NCBI RefSeq assembly: GCF_023061185.1
Contig: NZ_JAKGAK010000008.1
Location: 1-64,000, forward strand
From: Chromohalobacter beijerinckii
GTDB lineage: Bacteria; Pseudomonadota; Gammaproteobacteria; Pseudomonadales; Halomonadaceae
Length of the DNA: 64,000 nucleotides
Direction of reading: 5' to 3'
Positions 43,440-52,346 of the stretch are shown piece by piece. Position numbers and translations under genes: made by a program. Each line of letters opens with the position of its first letter. Within the stretch, counting starts at the first letter, position 1. The notes beneath the pieces were generated by a model. It worked only from the letters and a program-made list of their open reading frames with translations, was not told the DNA's origin and ran no database searches.

Positions 43440-44795
43440 TTAACGCACCGCAATGGCATCGACGGGGGTTGCGTTGTCTGCGGCGGCGTTGTGATAGGCG
43501 GCGTCTTCTTCGGCAAGAACCTGCGGCGAGAAGCGGACGAGCAGGGTGCAAAAGGAGGCGAGTATCACCGCGACGCCCAGGAAGAAGAGGCCTTGCTGAT
43601 AAGAAAGCGATTCGCTGCGGAACAGAAAACCGGCACCGACGGCGCCCGCGTTGCCACCGGCCCCCACGATACCGGCGACAGCGCCGAGGGCTTTCTTGTT
43701 GATGAAGGGCACGACCCCGAAGGTGGCACCTTCAGCCATTTGAGTGAACAGGCTAAAGACCAGCATGATGCTGATGGCGAGCGCCAGCGTCTGCATCTGG
43801 GCGAAGCCCATCAGAGCAATCCCTTCACAAAGCATGGCGATGAACAGCCAGCGCACGCGCCCCTTTAGGCCACCGTGGCGGGCGAAGAGATCCGAGAAGA
43901 TGCCGCCGAGAGTGCGGGCGAACAGATTCATCAAGCCGAACAGACCGGCGATGAGCCCGGCGGTCGCCAGGTCGAGCTCGAAGTTATCGAAGAAGTAAAT
44001 GGCAGCGATGTTGTTGATGGTCAATTCGACGCCGAAGCAGGCTGCGTAGACGATGAACAGCGCCCAGACGCGTATATCCTTCATAGCGGCGCCAAAGCTT
44101 TGCGTCATGCCGTGTTCCTTCTCGGCATAGGGGAGCTCACCGCGCGTCCGCAGCGCGTCGAAGTTGCCGTTCGGTGCGTCTTGCGTAAAGAAGTAGTAAG
44201 CGATACCAGTCGCGAACAGGACGATGCCGGGCACGACCATGGCTAGGCGCCAGCCAAGTGCCTCGTTGACGCCCAGCATCAGGATGCCGGAAAAGACCAG
44301 CGGCATCAGGATTTGCGTGGTGCCGCCACCCAGGTTGCCCCAGCCCGCCGTGGTGGCGTTGGCGGTGCCGACCACGTTAGGCGCGAACATGATAGAGGAG
44401 TGGTACTGGGTGATGACGAAGGAAGCGCCGATCGCGCCGATGGCCAGCCGTGCCACCAGGAAGGTTTCAAAGTTGTCGGCGAGGCCGATCAACATTACCG
44501 GCAAGGAACCGAGGCACAAAAGCCAAGTGTAAGCCCTGCGGGGGCCGATCTTGTCGCAGAGAACCCCAATCACCAGACGTACCAAGACGGTAATGGCCAC
44601 CGAGGCGATGATGGTGTTGCCGATCTGGGCTTTGCTCAGGTCGAGATCTTCACGCACCACGGCCATCAAGGGGGCGATACCGAACCAACCGAAGAAGCAG
44701 ACGTGGAACGCGAACCACGACATGTGGAAGGCACGCATCTGCGGTGTCTTGAGGCTGAAAAGCCGTATCTTATTGGCTTTGTTGCGGATTTCCAT
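43440..44795 (-). CDS. NarK-type nitrate/nitrite transporter (MFS)
   Basis: The 451-residue protein has twelve hydrophobic helices and the nitrate-signature regions of the NNP family: GWFGIAPLMAVVREDLDLSK near the start, GWGNLGGGTTQILMPLVFSG in helix 5 and GAGGNAGAVGAGFLFR in helix 11. It takes up nitrate (or exports nitrite). The sigma-54-type promoter in front and the neighbouring nasT-nasS genes show an assimilatory role. It is divergent from nasT. Confidence 0.9.
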   Translation of the reverse strand: MEIRNKANKIRLFSLKTPQMRAFHMSWFAFHVCFFGWFGIAPLMAVVREDLDLSKAQIGNTIIASVAITVLVRLVIGVLCDKIGPRRAYTWLLCLGSLPVMLIGLADNFETFLVARLAIGAIGASFVITQYHSSIMFAPNVVGTANATTAGWGNLGGGTTQILMPLVFSGILMLGVNEALGWRLAMVVPGIVLFATGIAYYFFTQDAPNGNFDALRTRGELPYAEKEHGMTQSFGAAMKDIRVWALFIVYAACFGVELTINNIAAIYFFDNFELDLATAGLIAGLFGLMNLFARTLGGIFSDLFARHGGLKGRVRWLFIAMLCEGIALMGFAQMQTLALAISIMLVFSLFTQMAEGATFGVVPFINKKALGAVAGIVGAGGNAGAVGAGFLFRSESLSYQQGLFFLGVAVILASFCTLLVRFSPQVLAEEDAAYHNAAADNATPVDAIAVR

Positions 44796-44933
44796 GGCTC
44801 ATCCTCTAATGTTGGAGTAGCGGAGGTCGAACGCGCCGTCGGCGACCTTCGTCATGAAGGGCCGGGGTCTTGGGTTCGACGCACTCGTACTCACTTGGCG
44901 AGCCTGGTCCACGTCTTGCTGTCCTATAAAAAA

Positions 44934-44948
44934 GCAAAAGACATGCCA
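44934..44948 (-). promoter_or_regulatory. Sigma-54-type promoter of the nitrate transporter gene
   Basis: The minus strand reads TGGCATGTCTTTTGC with -24 GG and -12 GC spaced by 10 bases, an excellent RpoN match. The predicted start is near 44922. Confidence 0.7.
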
Positions 44949-45054
44949 ATGGGGCAGGGCGATGATGAGTACCCGGCTGATCTGCTCAAAGCGGTCCATT
45001 GGCATGCTTTTGGTGCGTCTTGAGGCGCTATTGCACCGTTGTAATGCATCGATG

Positions 45055-45071
45055 GCGCACTGCTGGTGTGC
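45055..45071. promoter_or_regulatory. NtrC-like palindrome upstream of the transporter promoter
   Basis: GCGCAC-TGCTG-GTGTGC has GCAC/GTGT half-sites with 5-base spacing. It is about 115 bp upstream of the transporter's sigma-54 promoter, a normal enhancer distance. The match is weaker than at 29819. Confidence 0.4.
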
Positions 45072-45108
45072 AGGGGCCGTTTGGCATGGGCTGCCGCAGG
45101 GCATGGCC

Positions 45109-45123
45109 TGGCATGTAACCTGC
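45109..45123 (+). promoter_or_regulatory. Weak sigma-54-like element before nasT
   Basis: TGGCATGTAACCTGC keeps GG-N10-GC spacing. The predicted start would be near 45135, 25 bases before the nasT start codon. The -12 box deviates from consensus. Confidence 0.35.
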
Positions 45124-45159
45124 ATTACAAATCGACAAGCACCCAGGGGGAGTAAGCGC

Positions 45160-45738
45160 ATGACCGTGAAGGTGCTGATCGTGGATGCGCGTCCGGAACG
45201 TTCGCGAGCACTCGAACATGCGTTGCGTGACGCGGGATTCGATGTCGTGACGCGTGCCGACGAGCATGACGATCTCTACGCCATCATGACGCGCGTCAAA
45301 CCGGATGCGGTGATCATCGATGCGGCGCTGCCCAGTCGCGATACCTTGGAGCACATGGGGCAACTGGGTCGCCGCTTCCCGAAGCCGATGATCATGCTTG
45401 CCGAGGAAGAAACGCCGGACTTGACGCGCGAAGCGACGAGTGCAGGCGTCAGCGCCTACGTGGTCGAGGACGTGCAACCGGCGCTGGTGCGTTCGATGGT
45501 TAACGTGGCGATTGCGAGCTTCGAAGCGCATCGCGCTCTCAAGGGCGAATTGACCAAGACGCAGACCACGCTCTCTCAGCGACGCACCATTGAGCGCGCC
45601 AAGAGCCAATTGATGGAAATGCACGCGTTCAGTGAAGACGCCGCCTATCAATGGCTACGCAAACGCGCCATGAATCGTCGGCTGACCATTCACGAGGTGG
45701 CTCAGGCCGTCCTGGCCAGCGATGACGTCGAGTCGTAG
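45160..45738 (+). CDS. nasT: ANTAR-domain response regulator, nitrate antiterminator NasT
   Basis: The 192-residue protein has a receiver-like domain (VKVLIVDARPERSRALEHAL, PDAVIIDAALPSRDTLEH) and a C-terminal ANTAR RNA-binding domain from about 130 (RRTIERAKSQLMEMHAFSED, then AAYQWLRKRAMNRR). NasT binds hexaloop hairpins in nas leaders and prevents termination when released by NasS. ATG 45160 has AGGGGGAG nearby; the frame upstream to 44854 has no receiver homology. It is six bases upstream of nasS. The likely target hairpin is at 29662 in this window. Confidence 0.93.
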   Translation: MTVKVLIVDARPERSRALEHALRDAGFDVVTRADEHDDLYAIMTRVKPDAVIIDAALPSRDTLEHMGQLGRRFPKPMIMLAEEETPDLTREATSAGVSAYVVEDVQPALVRSMVNVAIASFEAHRALKGELTKTQTTLSQRRTIERAKSQLMEMHAFSEDAAYQWLRKRAMNRRLTIHEVAQAVLASDDVES

Positions 45739-45744
45739 GAGACA

Positions 45745-46962
45745 ATGATGAATGAGCCCCAAACGCCTCGAAGCGAGTGGCCCTTGCCCGAGCGCGATAC
45801 ATTGACCCTGGGCATGTTGCCGCTCAACGATGCTGCGCCACTGGTGGTGGCGCTAGAACGCGGCTTCTTCGCGACGCATGGGCTAGATGTGTCGCTGCAC
45901 GTCGAGTCGTCGTGGGCGGGCTTGCGCGATGGTATGCAGCTCGGACTCCTCGATGGCGCGCAGATGCTGCCCTTGATGCCGCTGGCCTCGACATTGGGAC
46001 TCGATGGACGCTCTACACCGATGCTTTCGGCGCTGACGCTGAACCTCGGGGGTAATGCCATCACTGTGTCCAATGCGTTGTATGCCAGCATGCAGGCAGC
46101 CGATCCTGAGGCCATGGCGCAGTCACCGATCTCCGCCCGTGCATTGGCAGCGGTGGTGCGCCAACGACGGGCCGCCGGCGAGTCGGCGTTGCGTTTCGCT
46201 AGCGTGTATCCATTTTCTTCGCACCGCTATCAGCTACGCTATTGGCTGGCGGAAGGCGGTGTCGACCCCGATCGTGATCTCGAGTTACGCGTGGTGCCCC
46301 CGCCCTTGGTAGCGGAGCAACTCGAGGCTGGATGGCTGGATGGCTACTGTGTCGGCGAACCCTGGAATACGCTCGCGGCACGTCGTGAAAGTGGTCGTGT
46401 GCTGATTGGTAGTCACGCCATTTGGCAGCATGGGCAGGAAAAAGTCTTTGCGGTACGCGAGGCATGGGCCGATGCCTATCCGGCAACGCACCGCGCGGTG
46501 CTACGCGCGCTACTCGAGGCTTGCGCCTGGCTGGACGGTTCGGCGCAGCGTGTCGAGGCGGCACGCTTGATGTGCGAAAAGGGCTACCTGGACGTGCCCC
46601 CCACCGTGGTGGAGGAAAGCATGGCGGGGGAAGGTACGCCGGCGCCGCATGGCGTGAGTGTGTTCCATCGTCATGCCGCGAACTTCCCGTGGCGGTCTCA
46701 TCTACGCTGGTACACTGAACAGATGCGACGTTGGGAGCATCTGGATGTCGCCGAGCCTGTGCTCGAGGACTGCCTGACACGTTGCGTGCGGCCGGACCTT
46801 TTCCGCGAAGCGGCCGATGATCTTGGCTTCAATTACCCGCTGGTCGATGTTAAAAGCGAAGGCGAACATGCGTCGCAATGGGCGCTGGAAGGGCGTCGTG
46901 GGGACATCGCCATGGGGGGTGATCAACTGTTGGGCGGCGTGCGTTTTACGGGACGAGGCTGA
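45745..46962 (+). CDS. nasS: Nitrate sensor NasS (NrtA/CmpA-like, cytoplasmic)
   Basis: The 405-residue protein belongs to the nitrate/bicarbonate-binding family of ABC transporter receptors (LTLGMLPLNDAAPLVVALER, LDGAQMLPLMPLASTLGL, DGYCVGEPWNTLAARR, AGEGTPAPHG). It has no signal peptide or lipobox, which marks it as the cytoplasmic sensor rather than a transport component. NasS holds NasT inactive until nitrate or nitrite binds. Immediate downstream position to nasT confirms the assignment. Confidence 0.92.
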   Translation: MMNEPQTPRSEWPLPERDTLTLGMLPLNDAAPLVVALERGFFATHGLDVSLHVESSWAGLRDGMQLGLLDGAQMLPLMPLASTLGLDGRSTPMLSALTLNLGGNAITVSNALYASMQAADPEAMAQSPISARALAAVVRQRRAAGESALRFASVYPFSSHRYQLRYWLAEGGVDPDRDLELRVVPPPLVAEQLEAGWLDGYCVGEPWNTLAARRESGRVLIGSHAIWQHGQEKVFAVREAWADAYPATHRAVLRALLEACAWLDGSAQRVEAARLMCEKGYLDVPPTVVEESMAGEGTPAPHGVSVFHRHAANFPWRSHLRWYTEQMRRWEHLDVAEPVLEDCLTRCVRPDLFREAADDLGFNYPLVDVKSEGEHASQWALEGRRGDIAMGGDQLLGGVRFTGRG

Positions 46963-46992
46963 GAGCGAGGCTGAAGAAGCCCTGAACGCAAA

Positions 46993-47013
46993 CCGCCTCA
47001 CCGGAATGGTGAG
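46993..47013. terminator. Hairpin between convergent nasS and M23 peptidase genes
   Basis: GCCTCACC pairs with GGTGAGGC around GGAAT. The minus-strand tail GGTTTGCGTT is mildly U-rich. It probably serves the convergent genes. Confidence 0.5.
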
Positions 47014-47049
47014 GCGATTCGTGAAGGGTGGCGCTTGGCTAAGCGTTTC

Positions 47050-48711
47050 TTAGCCTTCGTCGCCCGATTTCTCGTCGAGATGCACGCTGGCGATGGCCGG
47101 TGCATCGCTGTCGCTTTCCAGCTTGGCGAGCAATGGCTTGGACTCCTTCTGGAATGCCGCTAATGCCTTGCCTTCCAAACTTTGGTTCTCGGGAAGTTTG
47201 ACGCGCATCGCGTCGACGGAGCGATCGTTGACCATGACTTCGTAATGCAGGTGTGGACCCGTACTACCTCCGGTGTTGCCGGACAAGGCGATCTCCTGAC
47301 CCATCTCGACACGATCACCTTCAGAGACGAGGCGCTTAGAGAGGTGCATGTAGCGCGTCTTGTAGCCGTTGTCGTGGCGAATGACGAGGTAGTTGCCGGC
47401 CCCATTGGCCTGAAAGGCGGATTTCACGACGCGACCGGCCGCCGGCGAGTCGACGGCGGTGCCGGTACGCATGGCGAAGTCAGTGCCCCGGTGCGGGCTG
47501 ATGCGTCCGGTTATGGGGTGCTTGCGCCGTAGGTTGAACGGTGAGCTGATGCGATAATGTCCTTCGAACGGATACCGGTTGAAGGCGGGATCGAGGCTCT
47601 GACCGTCGGGCGTGTAAAACTGATCGTCGGCGCTATTGCGCACGACGGTCAGGTCCATGCGCTCACCCTGATATTGAGCGGCAAGAATGCGCGAGTCGAC
47701 GCTTTCGCCTTCCAGCATATCGGATTCGACGAGCACCTGGAAATGATCGCCAGCACGCGTGTTTCGCCGAAAATCCAGCTTCTTCGCAAGCAGTGTCGTT
47801 AACTGGGCGACCTCTGAGCGGGAAAGCCCTGTGGATTCCGCCGAGAGGGTGAAGCTTCCGTTGACCGTACCGGCAAAGAGACGTTGAGACGGCTCGGTGG
47901 CCTTGAGGATATTGGAGACGTCGAAATCGTCTTGGGGGGACTTACGCTCGATCAAGTAGCCCTCACGTGCATTTTTCATGACACGCAGTGCGAGCAGGTC
48001 GCCTTCCTGGTCGAGCTTGTAATCGAACGAGCGCCCGACACGCCAGCGGGTCAAAGCGCTCTTGTCGGGAATGCTGTCCAGAATGTGCATGACATCGCTG
48101 TATCCCAAGCCCAGGGTACGCTCCGCCGTCAAGGCGAACGTATCCCCTTTCTGTACCGTATAGGTTTCCCATTCCGGGACGAATTCCTGCCGTGTGGCGA
48201 TTTCGCGCTCAAGATCGGGGGGGCCGTCCTCGTCGTGCAACTCCGTCGGGTCGATGGAAAAGTCTTCGTAGGATGTTCCGCCCAAGGCGTCATCGTCGAG
48301 CTCGCCCTCCGAAAGAAGCCCAGGTAACTGAATGGCTGCGTGAAGAGCCTCGGCGGCAAGGTAAGGAGGGGCTGCTTGAGCCTCGAAAGCTGATGCATCG
48401 GATACGGTGTCATCAGCCGCATGCGCCTTGTCGATGACATCGACATCGACGATTTCCTGGGCCTTGAGTTCACTCAGCGGCATATCGCGAGTGGTGATGG
48501 TTTCCAGAGTGTCGAGGGCACTGCCCGCAAGCGAGGGAGACGACGACCGAGAATCGTCGACGTCTTGAGTAATTTGGTGAGTGGCTGAATGGCCACCATT
48601 GCCGTCGATAACGGTAATGATTTTGTGCGCGCCCAGCACGGTCACCATGGTGGCGACCGGTAACAAAATTAATTTATGTGTGCGGGGCAGCGAATGAAGA
48701 ATCCGCAACAT
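47050..48711 (-). CDS. M23 family metallopeptidase, MepM-like peptidoglycan endopeptidase
   Basis: The 553-residue protein begins with a membrane anchor or signal (HKLILLPVATMVTVLGAHKI). An acidic low-complexity stretch follows, then an OapA/LysM-like domain (about 185-240, ETYTVQKGDTFALTAERTLG). A second conserved domain follows, and then the LytM/M23 domain with zinc ligands in HRGTDFAMRTGTAV (near 415) and the HLH motif in GGSTGPHLHYEVMVN (near 490). It acts in the periplasm by cleaving peptide cross-links. The domain order matches E. coli MepM (YebA), with a longer acidic insert. Confidence 0.88.
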   Translation of the reverse strand: MLRILHSLPRTHKLILLPVATMVTVLGAHKIITVIDGNGGHSATHQITQDVDDSRSSSPSLAGSALDTLETITTRDMPLSELKAQEIVDVDVIDKAHAADDTVSDASAFEAQAAPPYLAAEALHAAIQLPGLLSEGELDDDALGGTSYEDFSIDPTELHDEDGPPDLEREIATRQEFVPEWETYTVQKGDTFALTAERTLGLGYSDVMHILDSIPDKSALTRWRVGRSFDYKLDQEGDLLALRVMKNAREGYLIERKSPQDDFDVSNILKATEPSQRLFAGTVNGSFTLSAESTGLSRSEVAQLTTLLAKKLDFRRNTRAGDHFQVLVESDMLEGESVDSRILAAQYQGERMDLTVVRNSADDQFYTPDGQSLDPAFNRYPFEGHYRISSPFNLRRKHPITGRISPHRGTDFAMRTGTAVDSPAAGRVVKSAFQANGAGNYLVIRHDNGYKTRYMHLSKRLVSEGDRVEMGQEIALSGNTGGSTGPHLHYEVMVNDRSVDAMRVKLPENQSLEGKALAAFQKESKPLLAKLESDSDAPAIASVHLDEKSGDEG

Positions 48712-48813
48712 GATAAATAGAAGCCGTATACGTGAACGTTAGTTAAATAGATAAAAGGCATCGAAACGATAACTCATGCTAAATGAAATGCCTATCCTGT
48801 TCATGCATACAGC

Positions 48814-48844
48814 ATAGGCAAGCTGATATCCTCGGCTTGCCTAT
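48814..48844. repeat. Perfect 10-bp inverted repeat between the pirin and M23 genes
   Basis: ATAGGCAAGC pairs exactly with GCTTGCCTAT around TGATATCCTCG. There is no T-run on the minus strand after it, so it may be an operator or an RNA hairpin ending the pirin transcript. Confidence 0.6.
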
Positions 48845-48904
48845 AAAGTGGCTATGTTGGTAGTCCCTTACCGGTGCCACGAGATGTACCGTAGCGCCAT
48901 GATT

Positions 48905-49753
48905 TTAGTCGGTCAAGCTGCCGTCTCGGTAGGCCTGCATGGCGGCCTCGAGCTCGCTGCGTGAGTTCATCACGAAAGGCCCGTAGTGAGCGATAGGCTC
49001 GCGGTGCGGTGTGCCACGCAAGAGCAGGGCGCCGGCCTTGCCGTTTGACTCCAGGGTGAGCGCATCGCCTGCCTCGAGTACTGCGAGGTGACCAGCCTTT
49101 ACCGCTTGGTTACCAATCTTCACCGTGCCTAGATAGGCATATACGAGCAAGGTCTCGTCACTGAGTTGCGTTAGCGACAAGGTGCCCGAGTCGAGCCGCA
49201 CATCGGCAACGCCAGCATCTCCGGCCAGGGCATCGAGAGGACCGTCGATGCTGGCCGTGGCGTTTTGCCAGCGACCGCCGAGAGCGACCAAGTGAGCGGC
49301 TTGCCCTTCGAGGCGTGGCATGTCTTGCGCGCGTATATCGCGATAAGTGGCCGTGCTCAGTTTGTCGCGTGCCGGTAGGTTGATCCACAACTGAAAGGCG
49401 TGAAGTCCTTGGCTGTCGGTCAGCGGCATCTCGGAATGGATCATCCCGCGCCCGGTGTGCATCCATTGCGCATCACCAGCATGGATGGTGCTGCTGTGGC
49501 CGAGGTGATCCTCGTGCGTCAGCCCCCCGTTAATGACATAAGTGAGTGTCTGCATGCCCCGGTGCGGGTGTGGTGGAAAGCCCCCGATATAATCATCGGG
49601 CCGATCCGACCCAAGCTCGTCGAGCATGAGAAATGGATCGAGCCCTCCTTCGAAGTCATGTAGGCGCTTGATCTTGACGCCATCGCCATCCTGGCTTGGG
49701 TGGCTGGAGCGGATATGTTTGATCTGGCGGTCAGCCTGCATCGTATGTGCCAT
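48905..49753 (-). CDS. Pirin family protein
   Basis: The 282-residue bicupin has the pirin metal-binding motif FPPHPHRGMQTLTYVINGGLTHED (His residues at about 61-65) and GDAQWMHTGRGMIHSEMP. Pirins of this type may act as quercetin dioxygenase-like enzymes or redox-sensing regulators; the role here is not known. It is divergent from a LysR regulator (93 bp gap), which probably controls it. Length and domain order are normal. Confidence 0.9.
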   Translation of the reverse strand: MAHTMQADRQIKHIRSSHPSQDGDGVKIKRLHDFEGGLDPFLMLDELGSDRPDDYIGGFPPHPHRGMQTLTYVINGGLTHEDHLGHSSTIHAGDAQWMHTGRGMIHSEMPLTDSQGLHAFQLWINLPARDKLSTATYRDIRAQDMPRLEGQAAHLVALGGRWQNATASIDGPLDALAGDAGVADVRLDSGTLSLTQLSDETLLVYAYLGTVKIGNQAVKAGHLAVLEAGDALTLESNGKAGALLLRGTPHREPIAHYGPFVMNSRSELEAAMQAYRDGSLTD

Positions 49754-49846
49754 GATGAATCCTCTTGATGACTATGACTGGCATTTTAGTTCGTATTTTT
49801 CGAAAATTAATCGCATATTTTTGCTTTTAACCTTCGGGATAATCGA

Positions 49847-50761
49847 ATGGTCAATGTCACGTTAGCGCAATGGCGAATGCTCGCCGCCGTGGTCGATCAT
49901 GGCGGTTTCGCGCGTGCCGCCGAGGCCGTGCACAAGAGTCCTTCCACGCTCAATCACGCGGTTCATAAGCTCGAAGAGCAGTTAGGTGTCCAGGTACTGG
50001 AACCCGTGGGGCGCCAGGTGCGATTGACCGAGGCGGGCGATATGTTGCTACGCCGCGCCCGGCAGTTGCTGGAAAGCGCCGAGGCTCTGGAAGATGTCGC
50101 CGGGCGCTTGGGCGAGGGACTCGAAGCCGAGGTGGTGATCGCCGTCGATCAGATCTTTCCGCCGGATGCCTTGGCGCATGCGTTGGACAGTGTCTCGCGT
50201 CACTATCCCCATGTTCGCGTGCAATTGCATGAAACCGTGCTCAATGGCGGTGTCGAGATGCTCTACGATGGACGAGCCGATCTAGTGGTGTCTGGCATCG
50301 CCGCCCAAGGTTTTCTGGGTGAGCCATTGGTCAATGTGGAGTTTTTGGCTGTTTCGCATCCCGAGCATCCCTTGCAGCACCTGGGGCGTGAGCTCGACCT
50401 GCGCGACCTGGAACAACATCGTCAATTGGTGGTGCGAGATTCGGCGCTACGTCAGTCGATGGATGCGGGATGGCTCAAGGCCGAGCAACGTTGGACGCTT
50501 AGTCATTTGGTGACATCGGTCGACATGCTGTGCCGTGGCCTGGGGTTTGCCTGGATGCCGACGACCCGTATCCGCGAGGCATTGCGAATGGGAGCGCTTG
50601 CCCCGTTGCCCCTGGCGCTGGGGGGACGTCGCGAAGCGCCTATGCAGTTGATCTTTCGTGACCGGGACCGTGCTGGGCCAGCCACACGGGCGCTCGCGGC
50701 GGCCCTGCACGAAGCGGTAGCGAATTGCTGCGATGAGCATTCGATAGAAACGAACGGTTAG
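49847..50761 (+). CDS. LysR family transcriptional regulator
   Basis: The 304-residue protein has the LysR winged helix (LAQWRMLAAVVDHGGFARAA, then HKSPSTLNHAVHKLEEQLGVQVLE) and an effector-binding domain. It is divergent from the pirin gene, its probable target; similar LysR-pirin pairs are frequent in proteobacteria. The coinducer is unknown. Confidence 0.88.
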   Translation: MVNVTLAQWRMLAAVVDHGGFARAAEAVHKSPSTLNHAVHKLEEQLGVQVLEPVGRQVRLTEAGDMLLRRARQLLESAEALEDVAGRLGEGLEAEVVIAVDQIFPPDALAHALDSVSRHYPHVRVQLHETVLNGGVEMLYDGRADLVVSGIAAQGFLGEPLVNVEFLAVSHPEHPLQHLGRELDLRDLEQHRQLVVRDSALRQSMDAGWLKAEQRWTLSHLVTSVDMLCRGLGFAWMPTTRIREALRMGALAPLPLALGGRREAPMQLIFRDRDRAGPATRALAAALHEAVANCCDEHSIETNG

Positions 50762-50876
50762 GCCGCTTTAATGCGCTTGAGCGTCGACTCAATCGTTCTA
50801 TGCTGGGCGGCATCGAGGGTGGCCAAGCGCCTGCCACCCGTTCAATAAGCATCAAGACTGGTGTGGGAGAACAGAG

Positions 50877-51878
50877 ATGGGACTGTTGATCGACGGCCGT
50901 TGGCACGACCAGTGGTACGACACCAAGAAGCACGGCGGTGAATTCGTTCGCGAGTCCGCCCAGTTGCGTGACTGGGTGACGCCGGACGGTGCGCCAGGGC
51001 CGCAAGGCCAGCCGGGCATCGCGGCCGAGAAGGGACGCTTCCATCTATATGTCTCGCTAGCCTGTCCGTGGGCGCATCGCACCTTGATCATGCGCAAGCT
51101 CAAAGGGCTCGAGGACTTGGTCGGGGTCTCATATACCAGTCCACTGATGCTGGAGCAGGGCTGGTCCTACGCCACCGATGAAGGCTCGAGTGGCGATCCA
51201 CTCAATGGCGTCGACTACCATCATCAGCTCTATACGCTGACCGAGGCGCATTATACCGGGCGTGTGACGGTGCCGGCGCTGTGGGACAAGCGTGAAGGGC
51301 GTATCGTCAACAACGAGTCCGCCGATCTGGTGCGCATGTTGGGCGGGGCATTCGATGACTTGACCGGTAACCGGCGGGATCTTTACCCGGTAGATCTCCG
51401 CGAGACCATCGATGCCGTCAACGCCGATGTCTATGACCACATCAACAATGGTGTTTACAAGGCCGGCTTCGCCACGCAGCAGGCGGTCTACGAGAAACAC
51501 GTCACGGCATTGTTCGACGCGCTCGAGCGGCTCGAGTCACGGCTCGACACCCAGCGTTATCTTGCTGGTGAGTGGCTGACCGAGGCGGACATCCGGCTGT
51601 TCACCACTTTGATTCGCTTCGATGCCGTCTATCACGGACACTTCAAATGCAATCTCCGGCGTATCGAAGACTATCCGAATCTGTCGAATTATCTGCGCGA
51701 AATCTACCAATGGCCAGGCATTGCCGAGACGGTGAATTTCGATCATATCAAGCGCCATTACTATTATAGCCATGACATCATCAATCCGACGCGCATCGTT
51801 CCCAAGGGGCCGGTACTGGCGCTGGAACGTCCCCATGACCGCGAGCGGTTGCCGGGGCGGGGCATTCGTGGCGCTTAG
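50877..51878 (+). CDS. Glutathionyl-hydroquinone reductase (Xi-class glutathione transferase)
   Basis: The 333-residue protein has the Xi-class active site YVSLACPWAHRTLIMRKLKG with Cys63, then IVNNESADLVRML and a C-terminal helical domain with RFDAVYHGHFKCNLRRIEDY, which is specific for YqjG/EcfG-type reductases. It reduces glutathionyl-hydroquinones to hydroquinone with GSH. No partner gene is adjacent. The length agrees with the family (about 325-330). Confidence 0.92.
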   Translation: MGLLIDGRWHDQWYDTKKHGGEFVRESAQLRDWVTPDGAPGPQGQPGIAAEKGRFHLYVSLACPWAHRTLIMRKLKGLEDLVGVSYTSPLMLEQGWSYATDEGSSGDPLNGVDYHHQLYTLTEAHYTGRVTVPALWDKREGRIVNNESADLVRMLGGAFDDLTGNRRDLYPVDLRETIDAVNADVYDHINNGVYKAGFATQQAVYEKHVTALFDALERLESRLDTQRYLAGEWLTEADIRLFTTLIRFDAVYHGHFKCNLRRIEDYPNLSNYLREIYQWPGIAETVNFDHIKRHYYYSHDIINPTRIVPKGPVLALERPHDRERLPGRGIRGA

Positions 51879-51887
51879 ATCGATGTC

Positions 51888-52346
51888 TCAGCGCCGCTGC
51901 TGAGCACGTGTCAGCCAGCGATCGAGCGCATTGGCGAAGGTCCGTCGTTCGACGTCGCCATAGGGTTTAGGTCCGCCTGTATGCTCGCCGCTGGCGCGCA
52001 GGGTTTCCATGAAGTCACGCATCTGTACTTGGGCGCGAATGCTGTCGCGGGTCAGTGCTTCGCCACGATTGGTGATGACCTCGGCCTCGCGCGCCAACGC
52101 GGCTTCCGCCAAAGGTAGGTCGGCAGTGACAACGAGATCGCCTGGCGCCACTCGGTCGACGATGGCGTCGTCGGCGGCATCGAAGCCGCCGGGTACTGCC
52201 AGCGCGCTGACCCAGGCCGAGGGCGGCAAAGGCAAGCGGTGATTGGCGACGAAGTGCGTCGGAGTCTGGGTGCGCTCGGCGGCACGCACGATGACTTCGC
52301 GGGCATGGCGCGGACACGCGTCGGCGTCGATCCACAACGTTGGCAT
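51888..52346 (-). CDS. YaiI/YqxD family protein (UPF0178, DUF188)
   Basis: The 152-residue protein has the family motif LWIDADACPRHAREVIVRAA at the N terminus and DDAIVDRVAPGDLVVTADLP and MRDFMETLRASGEHTGGPKPY later. The PIN-like acidic residues suggest a nuclease-type fold; no function is proven. The start MPTLWID at 52346 follows the family start. It converges on the reductase gene with 9 bp between. Confidence 0.9.
   Translation of the reverse strand: MPTLWIDADACPRHAREVIVRAAERTQTPTHFVANHRLPLPPSAWVSALAVPGGFDAADDAIVDRVAPGDLVVTADLPLAEAALAREAEVITNRGEALTRDSIRAQVQMRDFMETLRASGEHTGGPKPYGDVERRTFANALDRWLTRAQQRR

Larger units (their letters stand above)
44796..45159. other. Divergent control region of the nitrate transporter and nasTS
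   Basis: This 364-bp gap has no real coding frame. It holds a sigma-54-type promoter for the transporter (44934-44948), an NtrC-like palindrome (45055-45071) and a weaker sigma-54-like element before nasT (45109-45123). The transporter leader of about 125 bases shows a possible outer stem (GTCGAAC/GTTCGAC) but no clear terminator. Confidence 0.6.
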
